A stretch of 64,000 nt of DNA from Aeromicrobium duanguangcaii (GCF_024508295.1 NZ_CP101990.1:1922001-1986000); one strand, 5' to 3'. Numbered from the stretch's first letter, positions 37,658 through 48,906 are shown. Notes: generated by a model not told the origin, from the sequence alone. Translations and numbers: made by a program.

Positions 37658-38355
37658 GCGACCAGCCCCAGCTCACGCAGGCCCGCGAGCGGCTCGTCGA
37701 GGTCGCACGTGCCGATCGACCGGAACAGCCGTCTCGCCTCGGCCAGGGACGTCAGGTCAAGGTCGGCGGGCGCCGCCGTCAGGACCGGCTCGGGGTCGTC
37801 CCCGTGCATCGCCGCGACGACCGCGGCCATCACGTTGACGAAGCCGTGGGCGCCGTCGTGCGCGACGGCGGAGTGCAGTCCGGCCGTCAGCTTGAACGGC
37901 TGGTCGTGGCGGACGCAGTGCGCGATCGCCGCACCCAGCTCGGCCGGCGTCGGGACGTACTCGCCCCCGCAGCGCAGCTTGAGGACCGCTCCTGCCGGAA
38001 CGTCGAAGCCCGACCCCCATGCCATCTCGACGGCGATCGTCCGCACCGGCAGGTCCGGCAGCGCCGCGACCGGTCCTCGCACCTCGACCGCGACCGGCTC
38101 GACCCGCGTGCCGGACGTCGATGCGAGGGCCGAGGCCGTCTCGTCCACGCCACCCACGAGAGACAGTCGCAGCGGCTCGGTGGCTGCCCCGAGCACCGCC
38201 GGCAGTCGCGCCGTGTCGCACACGAGCGGCCCGAGCAGACCGCCCTGCGGGCCCGCCCGACGCGTCTCGTGCTGCTTGACCGCCACCTCCACCGGCGCGT
38301 TCCCGGGCGGGAAGATGGCGGCGTCGTCGAAGAACCCATCGAAGACCGAGGTCAT
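37654..38355 (-). CDS. Uncharacterised protein of the homogentisate operon
   Basis: I do not recognise a named family in this 233-residue protein, although its motifs look conserved: DDAAIFPPGNAP (10-21), KLRCGGEYVPTPAEL (126-140), FKLTAGLH (154-161) and GFVNVM (171-176). Predicted strands ending in Lys (126, 155) alternate with helices, suggesting a barrel-like enzyme. It is locked between hmgA and fahA by ATGA overlaps on both sides. The operon lacks maleylacetoacetate isomerase, whose step falls exactly here, so isomerase or an accessory role is the leading hypothesis. No glutathione transferase or DinB-like features are present. Confidence 0.8.
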   Translation of the reverse strand: MTSVFDGFFDDAAIFPPGNAPVEVAVKQHETRRAGPQGGLLGPLVCDTARLPAVLGAATEPLRLSLVGGVDETASALASTSGTRVEPVAVEVRGPVAALPDLPVRTIAVEMAWGSGFDVPAGAVLKLRCGGEYVPTPAELGAAIAHCVRHDQPFKLTAGLHSAVAHDGAHGFVNVMAAVVAAMHGDDPEPVLTAAPADLDLTSLAEARRLFRSIGTCDLDEPLAGLRELGLVA

Positions 38356-39530
38356 GAGCGGCCCCACGAGAGGTGGTAGACGCCGTCGTCGACCGCGCGG
38401 CCGCCCTCGCCCAGCTCGAGCGGGCGGAAGGTGTCGACCATGACCGCGAGCTCGTCGAAGGACTCCGCGCCCAGACTCGCCTCGATCGACGACGGTTGCG
38501 GCCCGTGGGAGTGGCCGCCGGGATGCACCGAGATCGATCCCTTGCCGATGCCGGAGCCCTTGCGGGCCTCGTAGTCGCCGTCGACGTAGAACATGATCTC
38601 GTCGGAGTCGACGTTCGAGTGGTAGTACGGCACCGGGATCGCGAGCGGGTGGTAGTCCACCTTGCGCGGCACGAAGTTGCAGACGACGAAGTTGTTCGCC
38701 TCGAACACCTGGTGCACCGGCGGCGGCTGGTGGACCCGCCCGGTGATCGGCTCGAAGTCGGCCACGTTGAACGCGTACGGGTAGAGACAGCCGTCCCACC
38801 CCACCACGTCGAAGGGGTGCCGGGGCACGACGTGGACGGTGCCGGAGAGCCCACCCGGGCCCGAGCCCCGGTGCTTCACGAAGACCTCGACGTCGGTCCC
38901 CTCGCGGACCTCCGGCTCACCGGGCCCGCGCAGGTCGCGCTCGCAGTACGGGGCGTGCTCGAGCAGTTGGCCGAACCGTGACAGGTAGCGCTTCGGCGGC
39001 CCGATGTGGCTGTTCGCCTCGATGCAGTACGCCCGCACCGGCCCGTCCGGGACCCACCGGTGCGTCGTCGCGCGCGGGACGATCAGGTAGTCGCCCGGCC
39101 CGAACGGCAGTGGACCGAAGACGGTCTCGAGCGTGCCCCGCCCGGCCTCGATGAAGACGCACTCGTCACCCGTGGCGTTGCGGTACAGCGGGGACGTCTG
39201 CTCGCCGACCGCGTACGAGATCCGCACGTCGGCGTTGCCCAGCACGAGTCGCCGGCCCCGGACCAGGTCGCGCCCGGCGTCGGAGAACAGGTCGTGCAGC
39301 CTCAGGTGCCGGGGCAGCAGCGGCTCGTTGGGGGTCGTGGCCTGGTCGGGCAGGTCCCACGTCCGCGCTTCGACGATCGCCGACGGCACGCCCACGTGGT
39401 AGAGCAGGGACGAGTCCGAGCTGAAGCCCTCCTCCCCCATCAGCTCCTCGCGGTACAGCGACCCGTCGGCCGCCCGGTGCTGGGTGTGGCGCTTGGGCGG
39501 GACGAGCCCCGCGCTGCGGTAGTGGGCCAT
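38352..39530 (-). CDS. hmgA: Homogentisate 1,2-dioxygenase
   Basis: Fe(II) ring-cleaving dioxygenase converting homogentisate to maleylacetoacetate. The 392 residues show the iron ligands His at about 304 and Glu at about 311 in YYHSNVDSDEIMFY and His at about 340 in VHPGGHSHGP. FEANNFVVCNFVPRKVDYHP is typical. I chose the ATG at 39530, with a GGAGG ribosome site, 17 bp after hppD. The stop overlaps the following unknown gene (ATGA). Confidence 0.97.
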   Translation of the reverse strand: MAHYRSAGLVPPKRHTQHRAADGSLYREELMGEEGFSSDSSLLYHVGVPSAIVEARTWDLPDQATTPNEPLLPRHLRLHDLFSDAGRDLVRGRRLVLGNADVRISYAVGEQTSPLYRNATGDECVFIEAGRGTLETVFGPLPFGPGDYLIVPRATTHRWVPDGPVRAYCIEANSHIGPPKRYLSRFGQLLEHAPYCERDLRGPGEPEVREGTDVEVFVKHRGSGPGGLSGTVHVVPRHPFDVVGWDGCLYPYAFNVADFEPITGRVHQPPPVHQVFEANNFVVCNFVPRKVDYHPLAIPVPYYHSNVDSDEIMFYVDGDYEARKGSGIGKGSISVHPGGHSHGPQPSSIEASLGAESFDELAVMVDTFRPLELGEGGRAVDDGVYHLSWGRS

Positions 39531-39547
39531 GTCAGGGCCTCCCCGGC

Positions 39548-40862
<1,315 letters not shown>

Positions 40863-41354
40863 ATGGTGGACCGTTTGGACGTCGCGCTCATCGAGGCCAT
40901 GCACGACCATCCTCGGGTCGGTGATCTCGAGCTGTCACGCCTGCTGGGCGTCGCGCGCGCGACGGTCCAGTCCCGGCTGCGCAAGCTGGAGGAGTCCGGC
41001 GTCATCACCGGCTACGCCCCCGACATCGACCTGGCCGCCGCCGGGCACCCGGTGCAGGCGTTCGTGACCCTGCAGATCGTCCAGGGCTCCATCGACGCCG
41101 TCACCGAGGAGCTCATGTCGCTGCCGAGCGTTCTCGAGGCGTTCATCACCAGTGGTGAGGCCGACATCGTCTGCAAGATCGCCGCGACGTCCCATGAGGA
41201 CCTGAAGGACACGCTGCTGCACATCAGCGGTTCGGGGTCCGTGGCGCGCACCAGCAGCGTGATCGTGCTGTCCGAGCTGGTTCCCCCGCGGGTTCTGCCC
41301 ATCCTGCGCCGTGGAGCGACCGAACCTCCGCCGCGCGCACCCGCGTTCCGCTGA
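40863..41354 (+). CDS. Lrp/AsnC family transcriptional regulator
   Basis: Regulator of 163 residues with an N-terminal winged helix (LDVALIEAMHDHPRVGDLELSRLLGV then ARATVQSRLRKLEESGVI) and a C-terminal RAM effector domain (VTLQIVQGS, then AFITSGEADIVCKIAA). Lrp proteins often sense amino acids. Divergent from the hppD operon with clustered inverted repeats between, so control of tyrosine/phenylalanine degradation is likely. It would probably also regulate itself. Ligand unproven. Confidence 0.93.
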   Translation: MVDRLDVALIEAMHDHPRVGDLELSRLLGVARATVQSRLRKLEESGVITGYAPDIDLAAAGHPVQAFVTLQIVQGSIDAVTEELMSLPSVLEAFITSGEADIVCKIAATSHEDLKDTLLHISGSGSVARTSSVIVLSELVPPRVLPILRRGATEPPPRAPAFR

Positions 41355-41396
41355 CACCCCTTCAGCTGCGACCGCCGAGGGTGGACCATCGAAGGT

Positions 41397-41990
41397 ATGA
41401 GGGCGATCGCGGTGGTGGCGCAGGATGCTCGCGCGGACACGATCGTCCACGCGCTGCGCTCCGCGGGATTCGAGGACAGCGTGGCCTCTGACGCCCGGTC
41501 GCTGACCGCCAGGCGCAACGGCGACTTCGACCTCCTCGTCCTCGATCCGGCGGTCACCGGGACGCTCGGGGCCCCACTGCTCGATCAGCTGCGCGACGAG
41601 CAGCCGGCACTCCCGATCATCCTGCTGGCCTCGGACGACGAGACCACCCGTGAGGTGGTCGCCCGCGTGCGGGAGCACTTCACGCCGGCGGACCACTCCC
41701 CCGACGGCGACGGCGTGGCCACCGCCGAGGTGCGGCTCGACGCCCAGGGCAGGCGCGCGTACGTGGGCGAGCGTGAGGTCACCCTCTCGCCACGGGAGTT
41801 CGCCCTGGCCTCGACCCTGCTGCGCCACCGGGGCCAGACCCTCTCGCGCGAGCAGCTGCTCGAGCACGTGTGGGGCTCCGACGCCGGGCTGCGCTCGAAC
41901 ATCGTCGACGTGTACGTCGGCTACCTGCGCAGGAAGCTCGGCAGCGACGTCGTCACCACCGTGCGGGGCCTGGGCTATCGCGTGGGCTGA
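41397..41990 (+). CDS. Orphan OmpR-type winged-helix regulator with degenerate receiver
   Basis: DNA-binding protein of 197 residues. The C-terminal Trans_reg_C domain is intact (about 105-197: VTLSPREFALASTLLRHRGQTLSREQLLEHVWG, then NIVDVYVGYLRRKLG and TVRGLGYRV). The N-terminal receiver-like part is short (about 1-85), keeps an Asp in LLVLDP (about 50) but lacks the acidic pair and the conserved Lys, so normal phosphorylation is doubtful. No histidine kinase is adjacent. Its stop is one base from the convergent cls stop. Targets unknown. Confidence 0.87.
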   Translation: MRAIAVVAQDARADTIVHALRSAGFEDSVASDARSLTARRNGDFDLLVLDPAVTGTLGAPLLDQLRDEQPALPIILLASDDETTREVVARVREHFTPADHSPDGDGVATAEVRLDAQGRRAYVGEREVTLSPREFALASTLLRHRGQTLSREQLLEHVWGSDAGLRSNIVDVYVGYLRRKLGSDVVTTVRGLGYRVG

Positions 41991-41991
41991 C

Positions 41992-43233
41992 TCAGACCAG
42001 CGGACGCCACGGGCGCAGCAGACGCTCGTAGAGCCGCGCGATGGTGGGACGCGAACGCCAGGTGGTGACGTCGAGCACCTCGGCCTTCTGCGCATCGCGC
42101 TCGAAGATCCGGCCCATGCCCTCGGCGAGCTTCTCGTCGAGGATCTCGAGGTTGATCTCGTAGTTGCCGGTCAGGCTCAGCCGGTCGATGTTGGCCGTGC
42201 CGATGGTCGACCACTCGCCGTCGATCGTCATGGTCTTGGCGTGCACCATGTGGTCGCGGTAGCGCAGGATCTCGATGCCGGCCTCGAGCATCGGGCCGAA
42301 GTAGCTGCGGGCGATGAAGTCGGCCACGACGTGGTTCGACACCTTCGGCACGAGGATCCGCACGCGCACGCCGCGCCGGCTGGCGTCGATCAGCGCCTGC
42401 AGGATGTCCTGGTCGGGGATGAAGTAGGCCTGCGTGATCTCGATCGTCGACACGGCACGGTCGATGGCCTCGAGGTACATCCCGCGGATCGGGAAGATCA
42501 GCTGGCGCGGGACGTTGCGGTGGGCCCGCACGTGCGGGTCCCACGTGGCCTCGGTCAGGGCCCGGATCTTCTTGCGGAACAGGCTGTCGTTCCAGAAGTC
42601 GATGACCGCGTTCTCGAGGTCCCACACCGCCGGACCCGTGACGGCCACGTGAGTGTCGCGCCATTCGTTCGCGTACAGGCTGCCGATGTTGTACCCACCC
42701 ACGAACCCGATGGCGTCGTCGACGACGAGGATCTTGCGGTGGTCGCGGCCCCACGAGCGCGGGCTGAACACGTTCAGGCGACGCGGCAGGATCGGGTAGC
42801 GCATCATCTTGATGCCGTGGCCGAACCGGAAGAAGCTCGGCGGCACGACGAGGTTCGCGAACCCGTCGTAGATCACGCACACCTCGACGCCGCGGTCAGC
42901 CGCGTCGCGCAGGGCCTCGCGGAACCGGCGGCCCATCGCGTCGGCCTTGATGATGTAGGTCTCCAGCAGGATCCGGCGCCGGGCGCCGGCGATCGCCGCG
43001 AGCATGTCGTCGTACAGCGCCTCGCCCGAGACGTAGACCTGCACCTCGTTGCCTCCGCCGATCGGAAAGTACTCGGCGGGGACACGCGGCAGCGGGGGCG
43101 TGCCCTTGGCGCGCAGGCGCTTGCGGATCGAGGTCGTCGCCATCAGCGAGACGATGGCGCCGACCTGCACCAGCAGGGCGCCGAGGAGGACACGGCGGAC
43201 CCACCCGCGAGAAGACGAAGATCCGAACGGCAT
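41992..43233 (-). CDS. cls: Cardiolipin synthase-like phospholipase D family protein
   Basis: Membrane-associated PLD-superfamily enzyme of 413 residues. One N-terminal hydrophobic helix (about 14-33) precedes two HKD motifs: HRKILVVD (about 165-172) and HAKTMTID (about 330-337), each followed by the GGYN- or GTANID-type block. Bacterial members condense phosphatidylglycerol into cardiolipin, but actinobacterial homologues are less well tested; most actinobacteria use a CDP-alcohol-type enzyme instead. I chose the ATG at 43233, seven bases after a TAGGCT -10 box. Confidence 0.88.
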   Translation of the reverse strand: MPFGSSSSRGWVRRVLLGALLVQVGAIVSLMATTSIRKRLRAKGTPPLPRVPAEYFPIGGGNEVQVYVSGEALYDDMLAAIAGARRRILLETYIIKADAMGRRFREALRDAADRGVEVCVIYDGFANLVVPPSFFRFGHGIKMMRYPILPRRLNVFSPRSWGRDHRKILVVDDAIGFVGGYNIGSLYANEWRDTHVAVTGPAVWDLENAVIDFWNDSLFRKKIRALTEATWDPHVRAHRNVPRQLIFPIRGMYLEAIDRAVSTIEITQAYFIPDQDILQALIDASRRGVRVRILVPKVSNHVVADFIARSYFGPMLEAGIEILRYRDHMVHAKTMTIDGEWSTIGTANIDRLSLTGNYEINLEILDEKLAEGMGRIFERDAQKAEVLDVTTWRSRPTIARLYERLLRPWRPLV

Positions 43234-43240
43234 GGCGTTC

Positions 43241-43246
43241 AGCCTA
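43241..43246 (-). promoter_or_regulatory. -10 box for leaderless cls
   Basis: TAGGCT, seven bases before the ATG at 43233, just downstream of the truB stop. Confidence 0.5.
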
Positions 43247-43253
43247 GGCCGTC

Positions 43254-44144
43254 TCAGACGAAGACCGCGACCGGGCGCGCCCCGGCGCCCGCGGACTCGT
43301 ACAGCGCCAAGAAGGAGCCGTCGGGCGCGAACATCGCGACCGGGGCTCCGGGCGGCAGCTGCAGGTCCGGCAGGGCCCGACCGAACCGGACGGCCTGGGC
43401 CTGCTGCTCGGAGAGCTCGGCTCCCGGGAAGGTCGCGCGAGCGGCGTCGTCGAGACCGACGATCTCGAAGGACTGCGCCAGCTCGTCGAGCGTGCGGGCG
43501 CGGTCGAGACCGAACCGGCCGACGCGGGTGCGGCGCAGGCTGGTCAGGTGTCCCCCGACGCCCAGCGAAGCGCCGAGATCGCGCGCCAGCGCACGCACGT
43601 AGGTGCCGCTGGAGCACTCGACCCGGACCTGGGCGTACGCCCTCGTGCCGGGGGTGAAGTCGAGCAGCTCGAAGGTCGAGACCTCGACCGCGCGGGCGGC
43701 CAGCTCGACCTGCTCGCCCGAGCGCACCCGGGCGTAGGACCGCTTGCCGTCGACCTTGATCGCCGACACCGCGGACGGCACCTGCTCGATCTTGCCGGTC
43801 AGCGGCAGCATCGCCTCGCGCACCGCCTCCGCACTGAGGGACGAGGCGTCGGCGGTGCCGGTCTCGTCCCCCTGCGCGTCGTCGGTGACGGTCGTGGCGC
43901 CCAGGGCGATCGTCGCGAGGTACTCCTTGTCGGAGCCTGCGACGTACCCGAGCAGTCGCGTCGCACGGTTGACCCCGACCACCAGAACTCCGGTGGCCAT
44001 GGGGTCGAGCGTGCCGGCGTGGCCGACCTTGCGCGTGCCGGCCAGCCGGCGGATGCGCGCGACCACGTCGTGCGACGTCCAGTCAGCGGGCTTGTCGACG
44101 ACGACCAGCCCGCTGGCCGGACCACCCGGTGACTCAGTCGTCAC
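43254..44144 (-). CDS. truB: tRNA pseudouridine(55) synthase
   Basis: Makes pseudouridine 55 in the T-loop of tRNAs. The 296 residues show the catalytic Asp in [16 protein letters not shown] (about 47), [17 protein letters not shown] at the N-terminus, and [17 protein letters not shown] chose the GTG at 44144, which begins 11 bases inside the rbfA 3' end. Last gene of rimP-nusA-ylxR-infB-rbfA-truB. Confidence 0.96.
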   Translation of the reverse strand: MTTESPGGPASGLVVVDKPADWTSHDVVARIRRLAGTRKVGHAGTLDPMATGVLVVGVNRATRLLGYVAGSDKEYLATIALGATTVTDDAQGDETGTADASSLSAEAVREAMLPLTGKIEQVPSAVSAIKVDGKRSYARVRSGEQVELAARAVEVSTFELLDFTPGTRAYAQVRVECSSGTYVRALARDLGASLGVGGHLTSLRRTRVGRFGLDRARTLDELAQSFEIVGLDDAARATFPGAELSEQQAQAVRFGRALPDLQLPPGAPVAMFAPDGSFLALYESAGAGARPVAVFV

Positions 44145-44574
44145 CGGGCTCCTCGTCGTCCTCGCGCACCTTGTACGGGTCGGGCTCGCCGGCGTACGCC
44201 GCACCCTGGGCCCGCTCGGCGACGCGAGCGTCGGACTCGCGGGCCTTGGCCAGCAGGTCCTCGATCTCGCGCGCCGTCTCGGGCACCGAGTCCAGGAAGA
44301 ACTCCAGGGACGGCGTGTGCCGCACCCCGAGCTGCTTGCCGACCTCCTTGCGGATCAGGCCGGTGGCGCTGATCAGCGCCGCCGCCGTGTCCGCCCGAGC
44401 CCGCTCGTCGCCCATGACCGTGTAGAAGATCGACGCATTCTGACCGTCACCGGTCAGCCGCACATCGGTGATGGTGACGAAGCCGAGCCGCGGGTCCTTG
44501 ACCCGCCGCTCGAGCATCGTCGCCACGATCTCCTTGATGCGGTCGGAGAGCTTGGCCTGACGTGGACCTGCCAT
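44134..44574 (-). CDS. rbfA: Ribosome-binding factor A
   Basis: Cold-shock assembly factor for the 30S subunit. The 146 residues have a KH-like core with [32 protein letters not shown] and [20 protein letters not shown]. An acidic C-terminal tail ([10 protein letters not shown]) is common in actinobacteria. It starts one base after the infB stop and overlaps truB by 11 bp. Confidence 0.96.
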   Translation of the reverse strand: MAGPRQAKLSDRIKEIVATMLERRVKDPRLGFVTITDVRLTGDGQNASIFYTVMGDERARADTAAALISATGLIRKEVGKQLGVRHTPSLEFFLDSVPETAREIEDLLAKARESDARVAERAQGAAYAGEPDPYKVREDDEEPGDD

Positions 44575-44575
44575 G

Positions 44576-47446
44576 TCAGTCCCGCTTCTTCTCGACCAGC
44601 TCGAAGGCCTCGATCACGTCCCCGACCTTGATGTCGGAGTACGAGACCACGACACCGCACTCGAAGCCCTCGCGGACCTCGGACGCGTCGTCCTTCTCAC
44701 GGCGCAGGGACAGGACGTCGAGGTTGTCGGCCACGACCGAGCCGTCGCGCACGATGCGAACCTTCGCATTGCGGCGGATGGACCCGCTGGTGACCATGCA
44801 GCCCGCGATGTTGCCGCCCTTGACCTTCGACGACTTGAAGATGTCGCGGATCTCGGCGGTACCGAGCTGCTGCTCCTCGTAGATCGGCTTGAGCATGCCC
44901 TTGAGGGCCGCCTCGATCTCGTCGATGGCCTGGTAGATGACCGAGTAGTACTTGATCTCGACACCCTCGCGGTCGGCCAGCTCCGTCGCCTTGCCCTGCG
45001 GGCGGACGTTGTAGCCGACGATGACCGCGTTGGACGCAGCCGCCAGGTTGACGTCGGTCTCGGTGATCGCGCCGACACCGCGGTCGATGACCCGCAGTGC
45101 GACCTCGTCGCCGATCTCGATGTTGGCCAGCGAGTCCTCGAGCGCCTCGACCGAGCCGGCGCCGTCACCCTTGAGGATGAGCAGCAGCTCGTCGGTCTCG
45201 CCCTTCTCCAACGAGGACATGAAGTCCTCGAGGGTCCGGCGACCCGAGCGCTTGGCCAGCAGAGCGTTGCGCTCACGGGCCTCACGCTTCTCGGCGATCT
45301 GACGGGCCAGGCGGTCGTCCTCGACCACCATGAAGTTGTCGCCTGCACCGGGCACGGCCGTCAGGCCGAGCACCAGCGCCGGACGCGACGGGGTCGCCTC
45401 CTCGATGTTGGCACCGAACTCGTCGAGCATGGCGCGCACACGGCCGAAGGCCGGGCCCGCCACGAGCGAGTCGCCGACGCGCAGCGTGCCGCGCTGCACC
45501 AGCACCGTGGCCACGGGGCCACGACCGCGGTCGAGGTGAGCCTCGATCGCGAGGCCCTCGGCCGGCTGGTCGGGGTTGGCACGCAGGTCCAACTCGGCGT
45601 CCGCCGTCAGCACGATGGCCTCCAGCAGCGCGTCCAGACCGATCTCGGACTTGGCCGAGACGTCGATGAACATCGTGTCTCCGCCGTACTCCTCGGGCAC
45701 GAGACCGTACTCGGTCAGCTGGCCGCGGACCTTGGTCGGATCGGCGCCTTCCTTGTCGATCTTGTTGACCGCGACGACGACCGGCACACCGGCGGCCTTG
45801 GCGTGGTTGAGCGCCTCGACCGTCTGGGGCATGACGCCGTCGTCGGCCGCGACCACGAGGATCGCGATGTCGGTCGCCTGGGCACCACGGGCACGCATGG
45901 CGGTGAACGCCTCGTGACCGGGGGTGTCGATGAAGGTGATCGCACGCTCGGTGCCGTCGACCTCGGTGGTGACCTGGTAGGCACCGATCGACTGCGTGAT
46001 GCCGCCGGCCTCCTTGGCCGCGACGTTCGCCTTGCGGAGCGCGTCGAGCAGCTTCGTCTTGCCGTGGTCGACGTGACCCATGACCGTGACGACCGGCGGG
46101 CGCGCCGCGAGATCGGACTCGTCGCCGACATCCTCGCCGAACTCCAGCGAGAAGGACTCGAGCAGCTCGCGGTCCTCGTCCTCGGGCGAGACGACCTGGA
46201 CGTCGTAGTTCAGCTCCTCACCGAGCAGCTGCAGCGTCTCGTCGTTGACCGACTGGGTCGCGGTGACCATCTCGCCCATGTGGAACAGGACCTGGACCAG
46301 CGATGCCGCGTCGACTCCGACCTTGTCGGCGAAGTCCGTCAGCGAGGCACCACGGGCCAGGCGCACGACCTGGCCGTCGCCCTTGCGGACGCGCACGCCG
46401 CCGATCGACGGCGCCTGCATCTGGTCGAATTCCTGACGCTTCGCGCGCTTGCTCTTGCGACCACGACGCACGGGGCCACCGGCGCGACCGAAGGCACCCT
46501 GGGTGCCGCCGCGCTGGTTGCGACCGGGTCCACCGGGACGACCGCCGCCCGCGGGGGGACCACTGAAGCCGCCGGGACGAGCGCCGCCGCCACCGCCGCC
46601 GGGACGGCCTGCGCCGCCACCGCCACCGGGACGACCACCGGGACCACCGGCGCGACCGCCGGGGCCGGGACGGCCACCGGGACGTGCCGGGGTGACCGAC
46701 GACTGCTTGGGCATCATGGCCGGGTTCGGGCGGGGCATGCCCGGACGTGCCGGAGCGGCGCCAGCGCCACCCTCACGTGCGGCCGGCGGACGCGGGGCGC
46801 GGTCCTGCTGCATGCCCTGCTTGGACGAGAACGGGTTGTTGCCCGGGCGCGCCGCAGGGGTACGGGGACCGGGTCGCGGTCCGCCGGTGGGCAGGCCACC
46901 GGCCTGGCCCGGACGCGGCGTGGAAGCCGGACCCGGACGCGGGCCCGGGGTACGGGTCGGTGCCGGGCCCGGACGGGCGCCGGTGGACTCGGCGGCAGCC
47001 GGGGCCGGAGCCTCGGGAGCCGCAGCCGGTGCCTCGGGAGCCGGGGCGGGTGCCTCGGCGGCCGGGGCGGGTGCCTCGGCGGCCGGGGCCGCAGGCGCGG
47101 GACCGGGGGTGGGTGCCGGGCCGGGCTTCGGCGCGGCGGGAGCCGACGGGGTGGCCGGCGGTGCGGCGACCTCGGCGGCGGTGGACTCGGCGGGAGCCGG
47201 CGCGGGCGCCGTCTCCTTGGCCTGGGGGGCCTCGGCCGGCTTGGCGGCGGGGGCCTTCTTGGCGGACTTCTTGGCGCCCTGCTCGCGCAGGCGGTCGCCG
47301 TGCTCCTCCTTGAGGCGGCGCACGACAGGCGCCTCGACGGTCGAGGACGCGGACTTCACGTACTCGCCCATCTCCTTGAGGGTGGACAGGACGACCTTGC
47401 TCTCAACACCTAGCTCGCGGGCGAGCTCGTGGACTCTTACAGCCAC
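44576..47446 (-). CDS. infB: Translation initiation factor IF-2
   Basis: GTPase placing initiator tRNA on the ribosome. The 956 residues have an N-terminal IF2_N domain ([25 protein letters not shown]), a long Ala/Pro then Gly/Arg/Pro low-complexity stretch (about 55-330) typical of actinobacteria, and the GTPase with G1 GHVDHGKT at about 454, DTPGHEAF and NKID. C-terminal domains end at VEKKRD. The GTG start has a strong AAGGAGA ribosome site. It is separated from ylxR by 141 bp that hold a hairpin. Confidence 0.98.
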   Translation of the reverse strand: MAVRVHELARELGVESKVVLSTLKEMGEYVKSASSTVEAPVVRRLKEEHGDRLREQGAKKSAKKAPAAKPAEAPQAKETAPAPAPAESTAAEVAAPPATPSAPAAPKPGPAPTPGPAPAAPAAEAPAPAAEAPAPAPEAPAAAPEAPAPAAAESTGARPGPAPTRTPGPRPGPASTPRPGQAGGLPTGGPRPGPRTPAARPGNNPFSSKQGMQQDRAPRPPAAREGGAGAAPARPGMPRPNPAMMPKQSSVTPARPGGRPGPGGRAGGPGGRPGGGGGAGRPGGGGGGARPGGFSGPPAGGGRPGGPGRNQRGGTQGAFGRAGGPVRRGRKSKRAKRQEFDQMQAPSIGGVRVRKGDGQVVRLARGASLTDFADKVGVDAASLVQVLFHMGEMVTATQSVNDETLQLLGEELNYDVQVVSPEDEDRELLESFSLEFGEDVGDESDLAARPPVVTVMGHVDHGKTKLLDALRKANVAAKEAGGITQSIGAYQVTTEVDGTERAITFIDTPGHEAFTAMRARGAQATDIAILVVAADDGVMPQTVEALNHAKAAGVPVVVAVNKIDKEGADPTKVRGQLTEYGLVPEEYGGDTMFIDVSAKSEIGLDALLEAIVLTADAELDLRANPDQPAEGLAIEAHLDRGRGPVATVLVQRGTLRVGDSLVAGPAFGRVRAMLDEFGANIEEATPSRPALVLGLTAVPGAGDNFMVVEDDRLARQIAEKREARERNALLAKRSGRRTLEDFMSSLEKGETDELLLILKGDGAGSVEALEDSLANIEIGDEVALRVIDRGVGAITETDVNLAAASNAVIVGYNVRPQGKATELADREGVEIKYYSVIYQAIDEIEAALKGMLKPIYEEQQLGTAEIRDIFKSSKVKGGNIAGCMVTSGSIRRNAKVRIVRDGSVVADNLDVLSLRREKDDASEVREGFECGVVVSYSDIKVGDVIEAFELVEKKRD

Positions 47447-47561
47447 TCTTCTCCTTCAGGGATCCGGCCCCGAAGGAGGCACGGATCAGTAGTTGACGTA
47501 CAGGCTCATTGGGAAGTACTCATCGAGTGCTCATGAGCGTGTGCTCCGATTTCCGTTTCGA

Positions 47562-47581
47562 GTGGCACCGGTCGGTACCAC
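47562..47581 (-). terminator. Hairpin between ylxR and infB
   Basis: GTGGTACC/GGTGCCAC stem (one G-U-type mismatch) with a 4-nt loop, six bases after the ylxR stop. Possible attenuator upstream of infB. Confidence 0.4.
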
Positions 47582-47587
47582 GGGTGG

Positions 47588-47860
47588 TCAGGCTCTCCGG
47601 GCGGCTTCGACTCGCACCCATTCAGCGACGGCGTCCGTGCTGACGGGCCCTTCGAGACGAAGCGCCCTGACGAACGCCCGCCTGTCGAGGGCGAGCTTCA
47701 GGCACCGTTCCGCGGGGTGCAGATGCGCTCCGCGGCCCGGTCGAGATCCGCCGGGATCGGGCTCCACGGTCCATCCCGTGTCATCCCGGTCGGCGACGAC
47801 TCTCACCAGAGTGGTCTTGTCCGCACGCTGCCGACATCCGACGCACGTACGAATCACCAT
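47588..47860 (-). CDS. ylxR: YlxR family (DUF448) protein
   Basis: Small RNA-binding-type protein of 90 residues with the YlxR signature MVIRTCVGCRQRADKTTLVRVV and PGRGAHLHPAERCLKLALDRRAF. YlxR lies between nusA and infB in most Gram-positive bacteria and has been linked to RNase P and transcription in others. The ATG at 47860 has no ribosome site, but a TAGACT box lies five bases upstream, so it may also be transcribed on its own. Confidence 0.93.
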   Translation of the reverse strand: MVIRTCVGCRQRADKTTLVRVVADRDDTGWTVEPDPGGSRPGRGAHLHPAERCLKLALDRRAFVRALRLEGPVSTDAVAEWVRVEAARRA

Positions 47861-47865
47861 CGTCA

Positions 47866-47871
47866 AGTCTA
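47866..47871 (-). promoter_or_regulatory. Possible internal -10 box before ylxR
   Basis: TAGACT, five bases before the ylxR ATG, in the gap just after the nusA stop. Could be fortuitous. Confidence 0.3.
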
Positions 47872-47877
47872 GCGGCT

Positions 47878-48906
47878 CTACCGGGAGGACGACGAATCGC
47901 CATCGGCCACGGGCGCGGTGTCGGGCCGGATGTCGATCCGCCAACCGGTCAACTTCGCTGCGAGGCGGGCGTTCTGGCCCTCCTTGCCGATCGCGAGGGA
48001 AAGTTGGAAGTCCGGCACGACGACCCGTGCCGAGCGCATCGTCTCGTCCACGATCGTCACGCCCTTGACCTGGGCGGGCGACAACGCGTAAGCGATGAAC
48101 TCCGCCGGGTTCTCGCTGAAGTCGACGATGTCGATCTTCTCGCCGTGCAGCTCGCTCATCACCGAGCGCACCCGCTGGCCCATCGGGCCGATGCAGGCGC
48201 CCTTGGGGTTGACGCCCGGCGCGTTGGCCTTGACCGCGATCTTCGTGCGGTGGCCGGCCTCGCGCGCGATCGCGGCGATCTCGACGGTGCCGTCGGCGAT
48301 CTCGGGCGACTCCAGGGCGAACAGCAGCTTCACCAGGTTCGGGTGGGTGCGCGACACCTTCACGCGCGGGCCGCGCATGCCGCGCTCGACCTCGTAGACG
48401 TACGCCTTGATGCGCTCGCCGTGGGCGTAGCGCTCCTCGGGGACGCGCTCGTTGACCGGCAGGATCGCCTCGATGTTGCCCAGGTCGATCAGCACGTCGC
48501 CGGGCGACCGGCCCTGCTGGATCACACCGGAGACGATGTCGCCGACGCGACCGGAGAACTCGCCGAACTTGCGCTCGTCCTCGACGTCGCGGATGCGCTG
48601 CATGATCAGCTGGCGCGCGACGGACGCCGCGAAGCGACCGAAGTCCTCCGGGGTGTCGTCGAACTCCTCGGTGAAGGTCGCCGGCTGCGGCTCGCCGTCC
48701 TCGGTGGGCGGCGGCGTGACCCGCTCACGGGCCCACACGGTCACGTGACCGGTCTTGCGGTCCAGCTCGACGCGCGCGTGCTGCTGGGCGCCGCCGGTCT
48801 TGTGGTACGCGGACAGCAGCGCGGTCTCGATCGCGTCGACGACCAGGTCGAAGCTGATCCCCTTCTCGCGCTCCAGCATCCGCAGCGCGGACATGTCGAT
48901 GTCCAT
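47878..48906 (-). CDS. nusA: Transcription termination/antitermination factor NusA
   Basis: RNA polymerase-associated factor controlling pausing, termination and rRNA antitermination. The 342 residues contain the N-terminal domain ([27 protein letters not shown]), an S1 domain (about 110-185), KH1 with [22 protein letters not shown] and KH2 with [23 protein letters not shown]. The C-terminal acidic repeats of E. coli NusA are absent, normal for actinobacteria. The ATG overlaps the rimP stop (TGATG). Confidence 0.98.
   Translation of the reverse strand: MDIDMSALRMLEREKGISFDLVVDAIETALLSAYHKTGGAQQHARVELDRKTGHVTVWARERVTPPPTEDGEPQPATFTEEFDDTPEDFGRFAASVARQLIMQRIRDVEDERKFGEFSGRVGDIVSGVIQQGRSPGDVLIDLGNIEAILPVNERVPEERYAHGERIKAYVYEVERGMRGPRVKVSRTHPNLVKLLFALESPEIADGTVEIAAIAREAGHRTKIAVKANAPGVNPKGACIGPMGQRVRSVMSELHGEKIDIVDFSENPAEFIAYALSPAQVKGVTIVDETMRSARVVVPDFQLSLAIGKEGQNARLAAKLTGWRIDIRPDTAPVADGDSSSSR

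Noticed and set aside
37654-38355. Calling the unknown homogentisate-operon gene a glutathione- or mycothiol-dependent isomerase
   Set aside because: No thioredoxin/GST fold motif and no DinB-like helices are visible; only position supports an isomerase role, so no name was assigned.
41397-41990. Standard two-component response regulator
   Set aside because: The receiver lacks the acidic pair and Lys and no kinase is adjacent, so I list it as a degenerate orphan regulator.
44573-47413. Very long open frame antisense to infB
   Set aside because: It mirrors infB codon by codon, is Gly/Arg/Val/Asp-rich with no motif, and infB is certain. GC-rich codon bias opens the antisense frame.
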